64,000 nucleotides of DNA from Streptomyces sp. ISL-94. Lineage in GTDB: Bacteria; Actinomycetota; Actinomycetes; Streptomycetales; Streptomycetaceae. Under the pieces are notes generated by a model, which ran no database searches, was not told where the DNA came from, and was given only the letters and a program-made list of their open reading frames with translations. This document shows, piece after piece, positions 7,736 through 17,186 of this stretch. The position numbers were made by a program, and so were the translations under genes. Position 1 is the first letter of the stretch, and each line of letters starts with the position of its first letter. Location of the stretch: the NCBI RefSeq assembly GCF_018614075.1, contig NZ_JAGGOZ010000025.1, positions 1-64,000 of the forward strand. Reading direction: 5' to 3'.

Positions 7736-8290
7736 TCAGCCGCGCAGCGCCTCCGCACCCCACGGCGTCTTACGGATCGCCCGCCGCAGGCGACGGGCCC
7801 GCAAGCCCGTCACGCGGTCCGCGTACACCGTCCCGTCCAGGTGGTCGCACTCATGCTGCAGGCACCGCGCAAAAAACCCGGTCCCCGCCACCCGTACGGC
7901 CGCCCCGTCCGAGGTGACCCCCTCCACAACGGCACGGTCGAAGCGAGCCGTACCCGCCTCCAGCCCCGGCAGGGACAGGCAGCCCTCAGGCCCGGTGAAC
8001 TCGTCCCCGTCGGCCGTCACCAGGCGCGGGTTCACCACGTGCCCGACATGGCGGACGTCCTCGTCGTCGGGGCAGTCGTAGACGAACACCCGCTGTGCGA
8101 CGCCGATCTGATTCGCCGCGAGGCCCACGCCCTCGGCCGCGTACATCGTCGCGAACATGTCCTCGATGAGCCGGTCGAGGGCCGGGCCGAATTCGGTGAC
8201 CTCCGCGCAGGCCGAGTGGAGCACCGGATCGCCCAGCAGGCTCATGGTGCGGACGAGGCCGGTCGTACCGGGAATGGGGCGCTGTCGCAT
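7736..8290 (-). CDS. def: Peptide deformylase
   Basis: A 184-residue metalloenzyme that removes the formyl group from the N-terminal methionine of new proteins. All three family motifs are present: GVGLAANQIG (residues 54-63), EGCLSLPG (102-109, with metal ligand Cys104) and QHECDH (145-150, with ligands His146 and His150 and catalytic Glu147). HECDH replaces the more usual HEIDH. I start at the ATG giving MRQRPIPG; upstream in-frame starts add a basic tail with no similarity. Actinomycetes usually carry several def genes, and this may be a secondary copy. Confidence 0.92.
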   Translation of the reverse strand: MRQRPIPGTTGLVRTMSLLGDPVLHSACAEVTEFGPALDRLIEDMFATMYAAEGVGLAANQIGVAQRVFVYDCPDDEDVRHVGHVVNPRLVTADGDEFTGPEGCLSLPGLEAGTARFDRAVVEGVTSDGAAVRVAGTGFFARCLQHECDHLDGTVYADRVTGLRARRLRRAIRKTPWGAEALRG

Positions 8291-8413
8291 GGCCGTAAGG
8301 GTACGACGGGCGACTATATGAGGAGATCTGCCGTGGCGTGGGGGCGCCGCGGTCAAGGCCCCGGCCGGTACTGGATAGGCTGGGGCCGACCGACGCAAGG
8401 AGGACAAGGGACG

Positions 8414-9652
8414 ATGGCAGGCAACACAGAGCCGCTTTCGCCGCGGGCCAAGCTGGCCGTGACGGCGGGCAAGGCCGCGGCGGCGGTGTCGCGGGCCGCG
8501 GGACGCGGAAGCGGATCGGTGATCGGTGGCAAGGTCGCACTCAAACTCGACCCCGATCTACTCGCAGCGCTGGCGCAGCACCTCGACGTCGTCCTCGTGT
8601 CCGCGACGAACGGCAAGACCACGACGACCCGGCTGATCGCCGAGGCCCTGCGCGCCAGCGGCCCCGTCGTCTCCAACGCGCTGGGCGCCAACATGCCGGC
8701 CGGCATCACCTCCGCCCTCGCCGGCGGCTCGGACGCCAAGTACGGCGTCATCGAGGTCGACGAGAAGTACCTGGCCGGGGTGGCCCGGGACGTCACCCCC
8801 AAGGTGATCGCCCTGCTGAACCTCTCCCGCGACCAGCTGGACCGCGCCGCCGAGACCCGCATGCTCGCGGAGAAGTGGCGCGAGGGGCTCCAGGGCTCCA
8901 AGGCCGTCATCGTCGCGAACTGCGACGACCCGCTGATCGTGTGGTCCGCCTCCTCCTCGCAGAACGTGGTGTGGGTCGCGGCCGGCCAGGAGTGGAAGGA
9001 CGACGCCTGGTCGTGCCCCTCCTGCGGCGGTGTGATGCAGCGCCCCGGCGACGACTGGTTCTGCGGCGAGTGCGGCTTCCGCCGCCCGACGCCGACGTGG
9101 GTGCTCTCCGGCGACCACGTCCTGGACCCGCACGGCTCGGCCTGGCCGATCCACCTCCAGCTGCCCGGCCGCGCCAACAAGGCCAACGCCGCCACCTCGG
9201 CCGCCGTCGCCGCGGTCTTCGGCGTCCCGCCGCAGGTCGCGCTGGAGCGCATGTACCAGGTGCAGGCCGTCGCCGGCCGCTACGACGTGGTGACCTTCCA
9301 GGGCCGCGAGCTGCGGCTGCTGCTCGCGAAGAACCCGGCCGGCTGGCTGGAAACGTTTTCGCTGATCGACCCGCCGCCGACCCCGGTGATCCTCTCGGTG
9401 AACGCGCGCGGCGCCGACGGCACCGACACCTCCTGGCTGTGGGACGTGGACTACCCGCGCCTGGTCGGCCACCCGATCTTCGTGATCGGTGACCGCAAGC
9501 TGGACCTCGCGGTCCGCCTCGAGGTCGCGGGCCTGGACTTCCGGGTGTGCGAGACCCTCGACGAGGCCGTGCAGCTCGCGCCGCCCGGCCAGATCGAGCT
9601 GATCGCCAACTACACCGCCTTCCAGGACGTGCGCCGCCGCGTCGGCAACTAG
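8414..9652 (+). CDS. murT: Lipid II isoglutaminyl synthase, ligase subunit MurT
   Basis: A 412-residue Mur-ligase-like protein. MurT activates the D-glutamate of lipid II with ATP, and its partner GatD supplies ammonia, giving amidated (iso-Gln) peptidoglycan. The ATP-binding loop SATNGKTTTT is at residues 63-72. A Zn ribbon (CPSCGG...CGECG) interrupts the central domain at about residues 202-224, as in the family. The C-terminal DUF1727 domain follows. An AAGGAGG ribosome binding site precedes the ATG. gatD starts 20 nt downstream, so the pair is an operon. Confidence 0.93.
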   Translation: MAGNTEPLSPRAKLAVTAGKAAAAVSRAAGRGSGSVIGGKVALKLDPDLLAALAQHLDVVLVSATNGKTTTTRLIAEALRASGPVVSNALGANMPAGITSALAGGSDAKYGVIEVDEKYLAGVARDVTPKVIALLNLSRDQLDRAAETRMLAEKWREGLQGSKAVIVANCDDPLIVWSASSSQNVVWVAAGQEWKDDAWSCPSCGGVMQRPGDDWFCGECGFRRPTPTWVLSGDHVLDPHGSAWPIHLQLPGRANKANAATSAAVAAVFGVPPQVALERMYQVQAVAGRYDVVTFQGRELRLLLAKNPAGWLETFSLIDPPPTPVILSVNARGADGTDTSWLWDVDYPRLVGHPIFVIGDRKLDLAVRLEVAGLDFRVCETLDEAVQLAPPGQIELIANYTAFQDVRRRVGN

Positions 9653-9672
9653 TACCCATAAAGGACAAGAGC

Positions 9673-10401
9673 ATGAGCGACAACAGCCTGCGTCTGGTGT
9701 GGGTCTACCCGGACCTGCTGAGCACGTACGGAGACCAGGGCAACGCCCTCGTGGTGGAGCGCCGGGCGCGCCAGCGCGGCCTGGACGTGCAGCGCGTGGA
9801 CGTGCGCAGCGACCAGCCGATTCCCACCTCGGGCGACATCTACCTGATCGGCGGCGGCGAGGACCGGCCGCAGCGGCTGGCCGCGGAGCGCCTGCTGCGC
9901 GACGGCGGTCTGGAGCGCGCCGTCTCGAACGGGGCGATCGTCTTCTCCGTCTGCGCCGGATACCAGATCCTCGGCCAGGAGTTCGTCAACGACCAGGGAC
10001 AGCGCCAGGAGGGCCTCGGCCTGCTGGACGTGGTCACCCTGCGCGGCGAGGGCGAGCGGTGCGTCGGCGACGTCCTCGCCGACATCGACCCGCGCCTGGG
10101 CCTGCCGCAGCTGACGGGCTTCGAGAACCACCAGGGCGTCACCCACCTCGGCCCGACGGCGAAGCCGTTCGCCCGGGTGACCATGGGCCGCGGCAACGGC
10201 ACCGGAGACGGTACCGAGGGCGCGTACAACGACACGGTGTTCGGCACCTACATGCACGGCCCCGTGATGGCCCGCAACCCGCAGATCGCGGACCTGCTGC
10301 TGAAGCTGGCCCTCGACGTGAACGCGCTGCCGGCCATAGACGACCGGTGGTACGAGGCGCTGCGCGCCGAGCGCATCGCGGCGGCGACGCAGCCCGCGTA
10401 G
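9673..10401 (+). CDS. gatD: Lipid II isoglutaminyl synthase, glutamine amidotransferase subunit GatD
   Basis: A 242-residue class I glutamine amidotransferase that hydrolyses glutamine and channels ammonia to MurT. The nucleophile is Cys94 in SVCAGYQILG, and the catalytic histidine is His195 in TYMHGP. Length fits the family. The start chosen is the ATG after AAGGACAAGAGC; longer in-frame versions overlap murT and have no similarity. A hairpin terminator follows, which closes the operon. Confidence 0.93.
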   Translation: MSDNSLRLVWVYPDLLSTYGDQGNALVVERRARQRGLDVQRVDVRSDQPIPTSGDIYLIGGGEDRPQRLAAERLLRDGGLERAVSNGAIVFSVCAGYQILGQEFVNDQGQRQEGLGLLDVVTLRGEGERCVGDVLADIDPRLGLPQLTGFENHQGVTHLGPTAKPFARVTMGRGNGTGDGTEGAYNDTVFGTYMHGPVMARNPQIADLLLKLALDVNALPAIDDRWYEALRAERIAAATQPA

Positions 10402-10441
10402 GGCCCCGCGACCCGCGCGAGGCGGCACCGGCACCAGGCGT

Positions 10442-10474
10442 TCGGCCCGGATTCCCTTGGGGGAACCGGGCCGA
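10442..10474 (+). terminator. Hairpin terminator after murT-gatD
   Basis: Arms TCGGCCCGGATTCCC and GGGAACCGGGCCGA pair with a single bulged base and a short loop. It lies 40 nt after the gatD stop and before the pfkA promoter region. Confidence 0.65.
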
Positions 10475-10611
10475 CGTGCGTTCGTACGACCCGTGCGACC
10501 AGCATGTGGAGGATGGTTCAGCCCACCCGCTTTCCGCTTGTAGGGTGACGGTAGTTCCAACCGGACGACGTGGTCCGGTCGTCGGCCCACGTTGCAAAGG
10601 TCTTTTCTGCC

Positions 10612-11637
10612 ATGCGCATAGGTGTGCTCACTTCCGGTGGCGACTGCCCCGGCCTCAATGCCGTCATCCGCTCCGTCGTGCACCGCGCCGTCGTCGACCA
10701 CGGCGACGAGGTGATCGGCTTCCTCGACGGCTGGAAGGGGCTGCTGGAGGCGGACTACCGCAAGCTCGACCTCGACGCCGTCGGCGGCATCCTCGCCCGC
10801 GGCGGCACCATCCTCGGCTCCTCCCGGGTCCAGCCCGCGCACCTGCGCGACGGGGTGGAGCGCGCCCGCGGCCATGTCGCCGACCTGGGTCTCGACGCCA
10901 TCATCCCGATCGGCGGCGAGGGCACCCTGAAGGCCGCGAACCTGCTCTCGCAGGCCGGCCTGCCCATCGTCGGCGTCCCGAAGACCATCGACAACGACAT
11001 CGCGTCCACCGACGTCACCTTCGGCTTCGACACCGCCGTCGGCGTGGCCACCGAGGCTCTGGACCGGCTGAAGACCACCGCCGAGTCCCACCAGCGCGTG
11101 ATGGTCGTCGAGGTCATGGGCCGCCACACCGGGTGGATCGCCCTGCACTCGGGCATGGCGGCCGGCGCGCACGCGATCGTCGTACCGGAGCGCCCCTTCG
11201 ACATCGACGAGCTGACGGCGATCGTCGGCGAGCGCTTCTCCGCGGGCAAGCGGTTCGCGATCGTCGTCGTCGCCGAGGGCGCCAAGCCGCGCCCCGGCTC
11301 GATGGAGTTCAAGGAGGGCGGCACCGACATGTACGGCCACGAGCGGTTCGCGGGCATCGGCAACCGGCTCGCCGTGGAGCTGGAGCACCGCCTGGGCAAG
11401 GAGGCCCGGCCGGTGATCCTGGGCCACGTCCAGCGCGGCGGCACGCCGACCGCGTACGACCGGGTGCTCGCCACCCGCTTCGGCTGGCACGCCGTGGAGG
11501 CGGCGCACCGGGGCGAGTTCGGAATGCTGACCGCGCTGCGCGGCACGGACATCGAGATGGTGCCGCTCGCCGAGGCGACCTCGACCCTCAAGACGGTCCC
11601 GGCCGAGCGGTACGCCGAGGCGCAGACCGTTCTGTGA
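10612..11637 (+). CDS. pfkA: 6-phosphofructokinase, group III
   Basis: A 341-residue cytoplasmic enzyme that phosphorylates fructose 6-phosphate to the 1,6-bisphosphate, committing carbon to glycolysis. Signatures are TSGGDCPGLNAVIR (residues 7-20), GGEGT (101-105), PKTIDND (123-129) and GRHTGW. The phosphoryl-donor positions are Gly104 and Lys124. Gly104 is found in ATP-dependent enzymes and Lys124 is shared with pyrophosphate enzymes; the pair is typical of Streptomyces ATP-dependent PFKs. The gene stands alone between two hairpins, with about 210 nt of leader DNA. Confidence 0.94.
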   Translation: MRIGVLTSGGDCPGLNAVIRSVVHRAVVDHGDEVIGFLDGWKGLLEADYRKLDLDAVGGILARGGTILGSSRVQPAHLRDGVERARGHVADLGLDAIIPIGGEGTLKAANLLSQAGLPIVGVPKTIDNDIASTDVTFGFDTAVGVATEALDRLKTTAESHQRVMVVEVMGRHTGWIALHSGMAAGAHAIVVPERPFDIDELTAIVGERFSAGKRFAIVVVAEGAKPRPGSMEFKEGGTDMYGHERFAGIGNRLAVELEHRLGKEARPVILGHVQRGGTPTAYDRVLATRFGWHAVEAAHRGEFGMLTALRGTDIEMVPLAEATSTLKTVPAERYAEAQTVL

Positions 11638-11674
11638 TGTTTCCCCCGTTCTACGCCACATTTCTGTGATGGGC

Positions 11675-11704
11675 GCCCCCGGACGAGTTCGCGTCCGGGG
11701 GCGG
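11675..11704 (+). terminator. Perfect hairpin terminator after pfkA
   Basis: Arms CGCCCCCGGACG and CGTCCGGGGGCG match perfectly over 12 bp around a 6-nt loop, 37 nt after the pfkA stop. Confidence 0.75.
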
Positions 11705-11744
11705 CACTACTGTGGTGGGGCACCACGGTCAAGGGAGTGAACAG

Positions 11745-12701
11745 ATGCATCACAGCGGGCACGGCATGGACATGAACATGGACCTGCCGCCGTTCACTCT
11801 CGGACGCGGGCTGGAGTTCTCCTTCGACGCCTTCTTCCTCTTCGGCTCCCTGATCGGGCTCGCCCTGTACGGGTGGGGCGTGCTGCGGCTGCGCCGGCGT
11901 GGGGACTCCTGGTCGCCGGGGCGGACCACGGCATTCACCCTGGGTGTGCTGACGGTGGTCCTGGTGATGTGCACCAAGCTGAACGACTACGGCATGGTCA
12001 TGTTCAGCGTGCACATGGTCCAGCACATGGTGATCAGCATGGTCACCCCGATCCTGCTGCTCCTCGGCGCCCCGGTGACGCTGGCGCTGCGCGCGCTGCC
12101 GCCCGCGGCGCGCGGCCACAAGGGGCCCCGGGAACTGCTGCTGATGCTGCTGCACAGCCGCTACATGCGCGTGGTCACGCATCCGGCCTTCACGATCCCG
12201 ATGTTCATCGCGAGCCTCTACGCCCTCTACTTCACCCCCCTCTTCGACTTCCTCATGGAGAGCCGGACCGGGCACATCGCGATGATGGTGCACTTCCTCG
12301 CCGTCGGCCTGATCTTCTTCTGGCCGATCATGGGCATCGACCCGGGCCCGCACCGCCCCGGCTACGTGATGCGGATGCTGGAGCTCTTCGCGGGCATGCC
12401 CTTCCACGCCTTCTTCGGCATCGCCCTGATGATGGCGAGTGAGCCGATGATCAAGACGTACGCGAACCCGCCGGCCTCCCTGGGCATCGACCCGCTGCTC
12501 GACCAGCAGTGGGGCGGCGGCATCGCCTGGGCCTTCAGCGAGGTCCCCTCGGTGCTGGTGCTGATCGCGCTGGTCTACCAGTGGTACCACTCCGACCAGC
12601 GGGCGGCGAAGCGCTCCGACCGGGCCGCGGACCGCGACGGCGACCAGGAGCTGGAGGCGTACAACGCGTATCTCGCCTCGCTCCAAGCGCGTGGCCAGTA
12701 G
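11745..12701 (+). CDS. CtaG/Caa3-type cytochrome c oxidase assembly factor, membrane protein
   Basis: A 318-residue polytopic membrane protein of the Caa3_CtaG family, which helps assemble the copper-containing cytochrome oxidase. The N-terminus is rich in His and Met (MHHSGHGMDMNMD), a composition expected of copper handling. About seven hydrophobic segments follow, with conserved histidines in HMVQHM, in HFLAV near residue 185, and in FHAFFGIALM. The ATG at 11745 has AAGGGAGTG upstream. Copper transfer is inferred from the family. Confidence 0.85.
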   Translation: MHHSGHGMDMNMDLPPFTLGRGLEFSFDAFFLFGSLIGLALYGWGVLRLRRRGDSWSPGRTTAFTLGVLTVVLVMCTKLNDYGMVMFSVHMVQHMVISMVTPILLLLGAPVTLALRALPPAARGHKGPRELLLMLLHSRYMRVVTHPAFTIPMFIASLYALYFTPLFDFLMESRTGHIAMMVHFLAVGLIFFWPIMGIDPGPHRPGYVMRMLELFAGMPFHAFFGIALMMASEPMIKTYANPPASLGIDPLLDQQWGGGIAWAFSEVPSVLVLIALVYQWYHSDQRAAKRSDRAADRDGDQELEAYNAYLASLQARGQ

Positions 12702-12733
12702 CGCAGAAGCGCCTTCGCGCGCGACCATGGGGC

Positions 12734-12892
12734 ATGACCGGATCCGTTAAGGCGATGGCTGTCATGACCTTCGCCGCTCTGGTGGCCGTCGCCGCGTATT
12801 CCGTGGCCCTCGGCAGCAACGGCTGGCTGTGGTTCGGCTGGGTGGTGCTGGGGCTGCTCACCGCCGGAATGGCCGCGTCCCGCGGGGCCTGA
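12734..12892 (+). CDS. Small membrane protein
   Basis: A 52-residue protein consisting almost entirely of two hydrophobic segments (residues 6-26 and 30-47) separated by a GSNGW turn. It starts 32 nt after the CtaG-like gene in the same direction and may be co-transcribed. Short conserved membrane proteins of this type are common in Streptomyces. No function is known. The ribosome binding site is weak. Confidence 0.6.
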   Translation: MTGSVKAMAVMTFAALVAVAAYSVALGSNGWLWFGWVVLGLLTAGMAASRGA

Positions 12893-13024
12893 GCAGGACA
12901 GCGTCTCGATCAAGACCATGTGCGATCAAGACAGTGTGCGATCAAGGCCGTCCCCGAGCTGCCGCGACGGCACTGACTGTCCGTACGATGGCCGTGACAA
13001 CGGGACATCGACGGGAGCGGCCTG

Positions 13025-13735
13025 GTGTTCTACCACTTGCTCAAGCACGTCTTGCTCGGTCCGCTGCTGCGGCTGCTGTTCCGGCCGCGGATCGAGGGGC
13101 TGGAGAACATCCCGGCGCAGGGCCCCGCGATCATCGCGGGCAACCACCTGTCGTTCTCCGACCACTTCCTGATGCCCGCGATCCTGAAGCGCCGCATCAC
13201 CTTCCTCGCGAAGGCCGAGTACTTCACCGGCCCCGGGGTCAAGGGGCGGCTCACCGCCGCGTTCTTCCGCAGCGCCGGGCAGATCCCGGTGGACCGCTCC
13301 GGCAAGGACGCCGGGCAGGCGGCTCTGCGGGAGGGGCTGGGGGTGCTGGCCAAGGACGAGCTGCTGGGCATCTACCCGGAGGGCACCCGCTCGCACGACG
13401 GGCGGCTCTACAAGGGCAAGGTCGGCGTGGCCGCCATGGCGCTGGGCGCCGGGGCGCCGGTGATCCCCTGCGCGATGCTCGGCACGTTCGAGATCCAGCC
13501 GCCCGGGCAGAAGATCCCGAAGATCCGGCGGGTGAGGATCCGCTTCGGCGAGCCGCTGGACTTCTCGCGCTACGCGGGCATGGAGGGCGAGCGGGCCGTG
13601 CTGCGGGCCGTCACCGACGAGATCATGTACGCGATCCTCAACCTGTCCGGCCAGGAGTACGTCGACCGGTACGCCGCCGAGGTCAAGGCGGAGGAGGAGG
13701 AAGCGCGGAAGAAGGCCCGGCGCAAGACGCGCTGA
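13025..13735 (+). CDS. plsC: 1-acyl-sn-glycerol-3-phosphate acyltransferase
   Basis: A 236-residue PlsC-type acyltransferase that makes phosphatidic acid from lysophosphatidate at the membrane. The HX4D catalytic motif is in NHLSFSDHF (about residues 40-48), and the glycerophosphate-binding EGTRS motif is near residue 119. Basic residues surround FLAKAEYF and IPVDRSG, as in the family. The C-terminus is a charged helix (AEVKAEEEEARKKARRK). The GTG start is preceded by GGGAGCGG. Actinomycetes carry several paralogues, so substrate preference is open. Confidence 0.9.
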   Translation: MFYHLLKHVLLGPLLRLLFRPRIEGLENIPAQGPAIIAGNHLSFSDHFLMPAILKRRITFLAKAEYFTGPGVKGRLTAAFFRSAGQIPVDRSGKDAGQAALREGLGVLAKDELLGIYPEGTRSHDGRLYKGKVGVAAMALGAGAPVIPCAMLGTFEIQPPGQKIPKIRRVRIRFGEPLDFSRYAGMEGERAVLRAVTDEIMYAILNLSGQEYVDRYAAEVKAEEEEARKKARRKTR

Positions 13736-13750
13736 GCCTTCTCCCGTGCC

Positions 13751-13786
13751 GTGCTGTGCTGCTGTGTTGCTGTGCTGTGCTGTGCT
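13751..13786. repeat. Short GTGCTGT microsatellite-like tract
   Basis: Overlapping TGCTG/TGTGCT units fill the gap between the convergent plsC and aminopeptidase genes. The tract is probably slippage-generated; no function is evident. Confidence 0.6.
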
Positions 13787-13813
13787 CAGTACTGCTTCAT
13801 GCCACCGCAGGCC

Positions 13814-15478
13814 TTAGCGAACGGCCGGCAGCTCCTCCAGAGCCGGGAGGGCGGACGGCGGGGCCTCGGCCAGCGCCTTCGCGGCGGCCGGGGCGGGCGC
13901 GACGGGAGTGGCGTGCGGACCGCACGTCACGTCCTTGGCGTCGACCTTGCCGGTGAGCAGGTAGGTGTCGACACGGGTGTTGATGCAGGGGTTCACCAGG
14001 CTGGTGACACCGTGCGAGCCGGCGTTCTGCTCGGTGATCAGACGCGAACCGGCCAGCCGCTTGTGCAGGGAGACCCCGCCCTCGTACGGCGTGGCCGCGT
14101 CCCGCTCGGACTGCACGATCAGCACCGGCGGCAGACCGCGCTTGGCGCCGACCTCGATCGGGGTGCTCTGCTTGGACTTCCAGGTCGCGCAGGGCAGGTT
14201 CATCCACGCGTTGGACCAGGTCAGGAACGGGTACTTCTCGTGCAGCTTGCTGTTGTCCCGGTCCCACTCGGCCCAGCTGGTGGGCCACTTGGCGTCGGCG
14301 CACTCGACGGCGGTGTAGACGGCGTTGCTGTTCTCGGACGCCGCGTTGCCCTTGATGTCCGTCATGTCCGGGGCGATCGCGTCGACCAGCGCCTGCGTGT
14401 CACCGGCGAGGTAGGCGGCCCAGGTCTGGGCGACGGGCACCCAGGAGGAGTCGTAGTACGGGGCGCCCTGGAAGAAGCCGATGAGCTCGGCCGGGCCGAC
14501 GACCCCGCCGATCGGGTTGGCCTTGGCGGTGGCGCGCAGCTCCTGGTACTTGGCCTCGACCTTGGCGCGGGTGTCGCCGATGTGGAAGACCGCGTCGTTC
14601 TTGGCGACCCAGTCCTGCCAGTCGTTCCAGCGCATCTGGAAGGCGACGTCCTGGCCGAGGTTGGCCTCGTACCAGATGTTGTCCTGGTCCGGGTCGACCA
14701 CGCTGTCGACGATCATGCGGCGCACGTGGGTCGGGAAGAGGGTCGCGTAGACCCCGCCGATGTAGGTGCCGTAGGAGACGCCGAGGAAGTTCAGCTTCTT
14801 CTCGCCGAGGGCGGCGCGGATCACGTCGAGGTCGCGCGCGGTGTTCGGCGTGGTCATGTGCGGCAGCATCTCGCCGCTGCGCTCCTTGCAGCCGTCCGCG
14901 TACTCGGCGGCGAGCTTGCGCTGGGCGAGCTTGTCGGCCTCGCTCGACGGGACCGGGTCGGCCTTGGGCGCCTTCACGAACTCCTGCGGGTCGATGCAGG
15001 AGATCGGGGCGGAGTGGCCGACACCGCGGGGGTCGAAGCCCACGAAGTCGTACGCCTTCGAGGCGTTGACCCACAGCGGGCTCTTGGTGATGACCCGGCG
15101 CGGGAAGCGCATGCCGGAACCGCCGGGGCCGCCGGGGTTGTAGATGAGCGCGCCCTGGCGCTCCTCCGGGGTGCCCGTGCTGCCGATCCGGTCGACGGCG
15201 ATGTCGATGGTCTTGCCGAAGGGCTTGGTGTAGTCGAGCGGAACCTTCACCCAGCCGCACTGGATGGGCTTTTCGAAGCCCCAGTCCGCGGGACAGTCCT
15301 TCCACTCGATCCCGGTGCGGGCGGCGCGGGCGGCGGCGATCTGGACGCCGACCGCCTCCGCGGCCCCGTTGTCACGGCCGGCCGAGGCCGCCGAGGCGGA
15401 CGGAGCGAGCATCAGGCCCGCAGCCAGCGTGCCGGTGATCAGTGTGGCGGCGCTGCCCAGCGCCGCGTTGCGTATCAC
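13814..15478 (-). CDS. Secreted tripeptidyl aminopeptidase-type alpha/beta hydrolase
   Basis: A 554-residue secreted protease of the Streptomyces Tap/SlpD family that releases peptides from protein N-termini. A signal peptide (about residues 1-32, ending in ASA) precedes a propeptide-like stretch and the alpha/beta-hydrolase fold. The nucleophile lies in GVSYGTYIGG near residue 230. The C-terminal TAP-like domain contains the Asp/His part of the triad, with the histidine in the NAGSHGV stretch. Family length is normal. The GTG start gives the signal peptide. It is monocistronic. Confidence 0.88.
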   Translation of the reverse strand: MIRNAALGSAATLITGTLAAGLMLAPSASAASAGRDNGAAEAVGVQIAAARAARTGIEWKDCPADWGFEKPIQCGWVKVPLDYTKPFGKTIDIAVDRIGSTGTPEERQGALIYNPGGPGGSGMRFPRRVITKSPLWVNASKAYDFVGFDPRGVGHSAPISCIDPQEFVKAPKADPVPSSEADKLAQRKLAAEYADGCKERSGEMLPHMTTPNTARDLDVIRAALGEKKLNFLGVSYGTYIGGVYATLFPTHVRRMIVDSVVDPDQDNIWYEANLGQDVAFQMRWNDWQDWVAKNDAVFHIGDTRAKVEAKYQELRATAKANPIGGVVGPAELIGFFQGAPYYDSSWVPVAQTWAAYLAGDTQALVDAIAPDMTDIKGNAASENSNAVYTAVECADAKWPTSWAEWDRDNSKLHEKYPFLTWSNAWMNLPCATWKSKQSTPIEVGAKRGLPPVLIVQSERDAATPYEGGVSLHKRLAGSRLITEQNAGSHGVTSLVNPCINTRVDTYLLTGKVDAKDVTCGPHATPVAPAPAAAKALAEAPPSALPALEELPAVR

Positions 15479-15661
15479 GTGGTTGTTCCCCCTGCGTCAG
15501 GTGCCGCCGTCGGCGGCCGATTGCGGTCGGTTTCGGTCGTCCGCGTGCAGGGGGATCCTTGCGCCTGACCAGGACCCGGCAACAGAGCAGGGTCGAGTTC
15601 TTTGCCAACCCGATAACCGGAGAGGCGTGTACCGCTCAGCGGTGTCTGATTCGTCCCGTAA

Positions 15662-16459
15662 CTACGCCTTCGGCGGCGGCCCGTAGGTGCGGGCGGCCTC
15701 GTCCAGCAGTTCCCGCAGCCGCAGGGCGTCCGGGGCCAGGGCCGTGACGAGCACCGCGGGCCCGGCCAGCGGGGTCACCACGGCGAACTCCCCCAGCATC
15801 GCGGCCGCGGGCGGGTCCTGTTCGAAGGCCGGGTCCACGACCAGGAGTTGCCCGAGGGCCCGGTGGCCCGCGAGTCCGGCCGGGCCGTCCCAGCCGCCGG
15901 GCGCGCCGGGTCCGCAGGTGAGCTCCTGGTCCAGCAGCGGGCGGCCGCCGCGGGTGGCGGTGAGCCGGCTGCGCAGCAGGCCCGGGGCCTCCCCGTAGCG
16001 GCCCAGCACCTGTTCCTCGCGGAGCAGCAGCCGCGCGGTGGGAGCCAGTTGGACCTGCGTGCGCACGCGCAGGTCGCTGCCGCGCACGGAGACCAGCGGC
16101 TCCGGCAGCCACCGCACGGAGGCCCCCTCCTGCACGGCCAGGCGTACGTCGTACCGCGCGGGTTCGCCAGAGCGGCCGGGCAGCGCCAGGGTCGCCGCCG
16201 CGGAGGCGAGGGCGAGGTGTGCCCCGGGCCCGGCGGTGGCCTCGACGGTCAGGTGGTCGCCGCCCAGCGGGGCGGTCATCGCGCCGACCAGCATCACCCC
16301 GGCCTCGGCCCCCGAGCCCCGGGTGCGGCGCAACGCAAGCGGCCCCTCGCCGGCCAGCAGGGGGAGGGAGGTGCCGCCCCGCCCGTCGGCGGCCGCGTGG
16401 ATGCGGGCGGTGGCCCGCAGGCCCGCCGCCGACGGGAGTGCGGGAGGCGCGCTGGTCAC
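15662..16459 (-). CDS. ureD: Urease accessory protein UreD (UreH)
   Basis: A 265-residue accessory protein that, with UreF and UreG, forms the pre-activation complex on apo-urease. Recognisable features are the start with repeated glycine-rich strands, [19 protein letters not shown] (about residues 64-82) and the [11 protein letters not shown] stretch near residue 145. I start at the GTG that overlaps the ureG stop as GTGA, which implies translational coupling. It is last in ureABCFGD. A 13-nt inverted repeat (ACCGCT-C-AGCGGT, 15631-15643) lies just after its stop. Confidence 0.9.
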   Translation of the reverse strand: MTSAPPALPSAAGLRATARIHAAADGRGGTSLPLLAGEGPLALRRTRGSGAEAGVMLVGAMTAPLGGDHLTVEATAGPGAHLALASAAATLALPGRSGEPARYDVRLAVQEGASVRWLPEPLVSVRGSDLRVRTQVQLAPTARLLLREEQVLGRYGEAPGLLRSRLTATRGGRPLLDQELTCGPGAPGGWDGPAGLAGHRALGQLLVVDPAFEQDPPAAAMLGEFAVVTPLAGPAVLVTALAPDALRLRELLDEAARTYGPPPKA

Positions 16460-17142
16460 CGTACGGTCCAGGCGGCGATCCGCTCGCGCACCCAGGCGGC
16501 CACCGGGGCCACCCCTTCGGGGCCGCGCAGCGACTGGAAGGCGACGGGCAGTTCGCCGCGCTGCTCGGCGGCGTCGCGGGCCATCCGGTCCAGGTCGGAA
16601 CCGACGTGGGGGGCGAGGTCGGTCTTGTTGACGATGAGCAGGTCGGCGGTGGTGACGCCGGGGCCGCCCTTGCGCGGGATGTCGTCCCCGCCGGCCACGT
16701 CGATGACGAAGATCTGGGCGTCGACCAGGCCGCGGGAAAAAGTGGCGGTGAGGTTGTCGCCGCCGGACTCGACGAGGATCAGGTCGAGCGGACCGACCGT
16801 CTCCTCCAGCTCCTCCACGGCCTCCAGGTTGGCGGAGATGTCGTCGCGGATGGCGGTGTGGGGGCAGGCCCCGGTCTCGACGGCGGTGATCCGCTCGGGC
16901 GGCAGCACGGCCTCGCGGAGCAGGAACTCGGCGTCCTCCCGCGTGTAGATGTCGTTGGTGACGACCGCCATGGACAGTTCGGTGCGCAGGGCGCGGCACA
17001 GGGCGGCGACGGTGGCGGTCTTGCCGGAGCCGACGGGTCCGCCGAGTCCGATGCGCAGGGCGCGCCGGGTGCCGTCGGCGCGGAGCGGGGCGGCGCCGTG
17101 GGTGTGCCGCTGGGGGTAGGCCGCACCGTGGTCGAGATGCAT
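16456..17142 (-). CDS. ureG: Urease accessory GTPase UreG
   Basis: A 228-residue SIMIBI GTPase that powers nickel delivery to urease. The P-loop GPVGSGKT is near residue 36, followed by the family motifs [15 protein letters not shown], the nickel-binding ETGACPHTA (Cys-Pro-His), ESGGDNL and NKTDL. The first 20 residues carry several histidines (MHLDHG, RHTHG), which may help nickel binding since no ureE is present. It overlaps ureD by 4 nt and lies 44 nt after ureF. Confidence 0.95.
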   Translation of the reverse strand: MHLDHGAAYPQRHTHGAAPLRADGTRRALRIGLGGPVGSGKTATVAALCRALRTELSMAVVTNDIYTREDAEFLLREAVLPPERITAVETGACPHTAIRDDISANLEAVEELEETVGPLDLILVESGGDNLTATFSRGLVDAQIFVIDVAGGDDIPRKGGPGVTTADLLIVNKTDLAPHVGSDLDRMARDAAEQRGELPVAFQSLRGPEGVAPVAAWVRERIAAWTVR

Positions 17143-17186
17143 GGGGGGATTCTCCTTTGGGGTGTCTGGCGGGCCGGTCGGGGCGC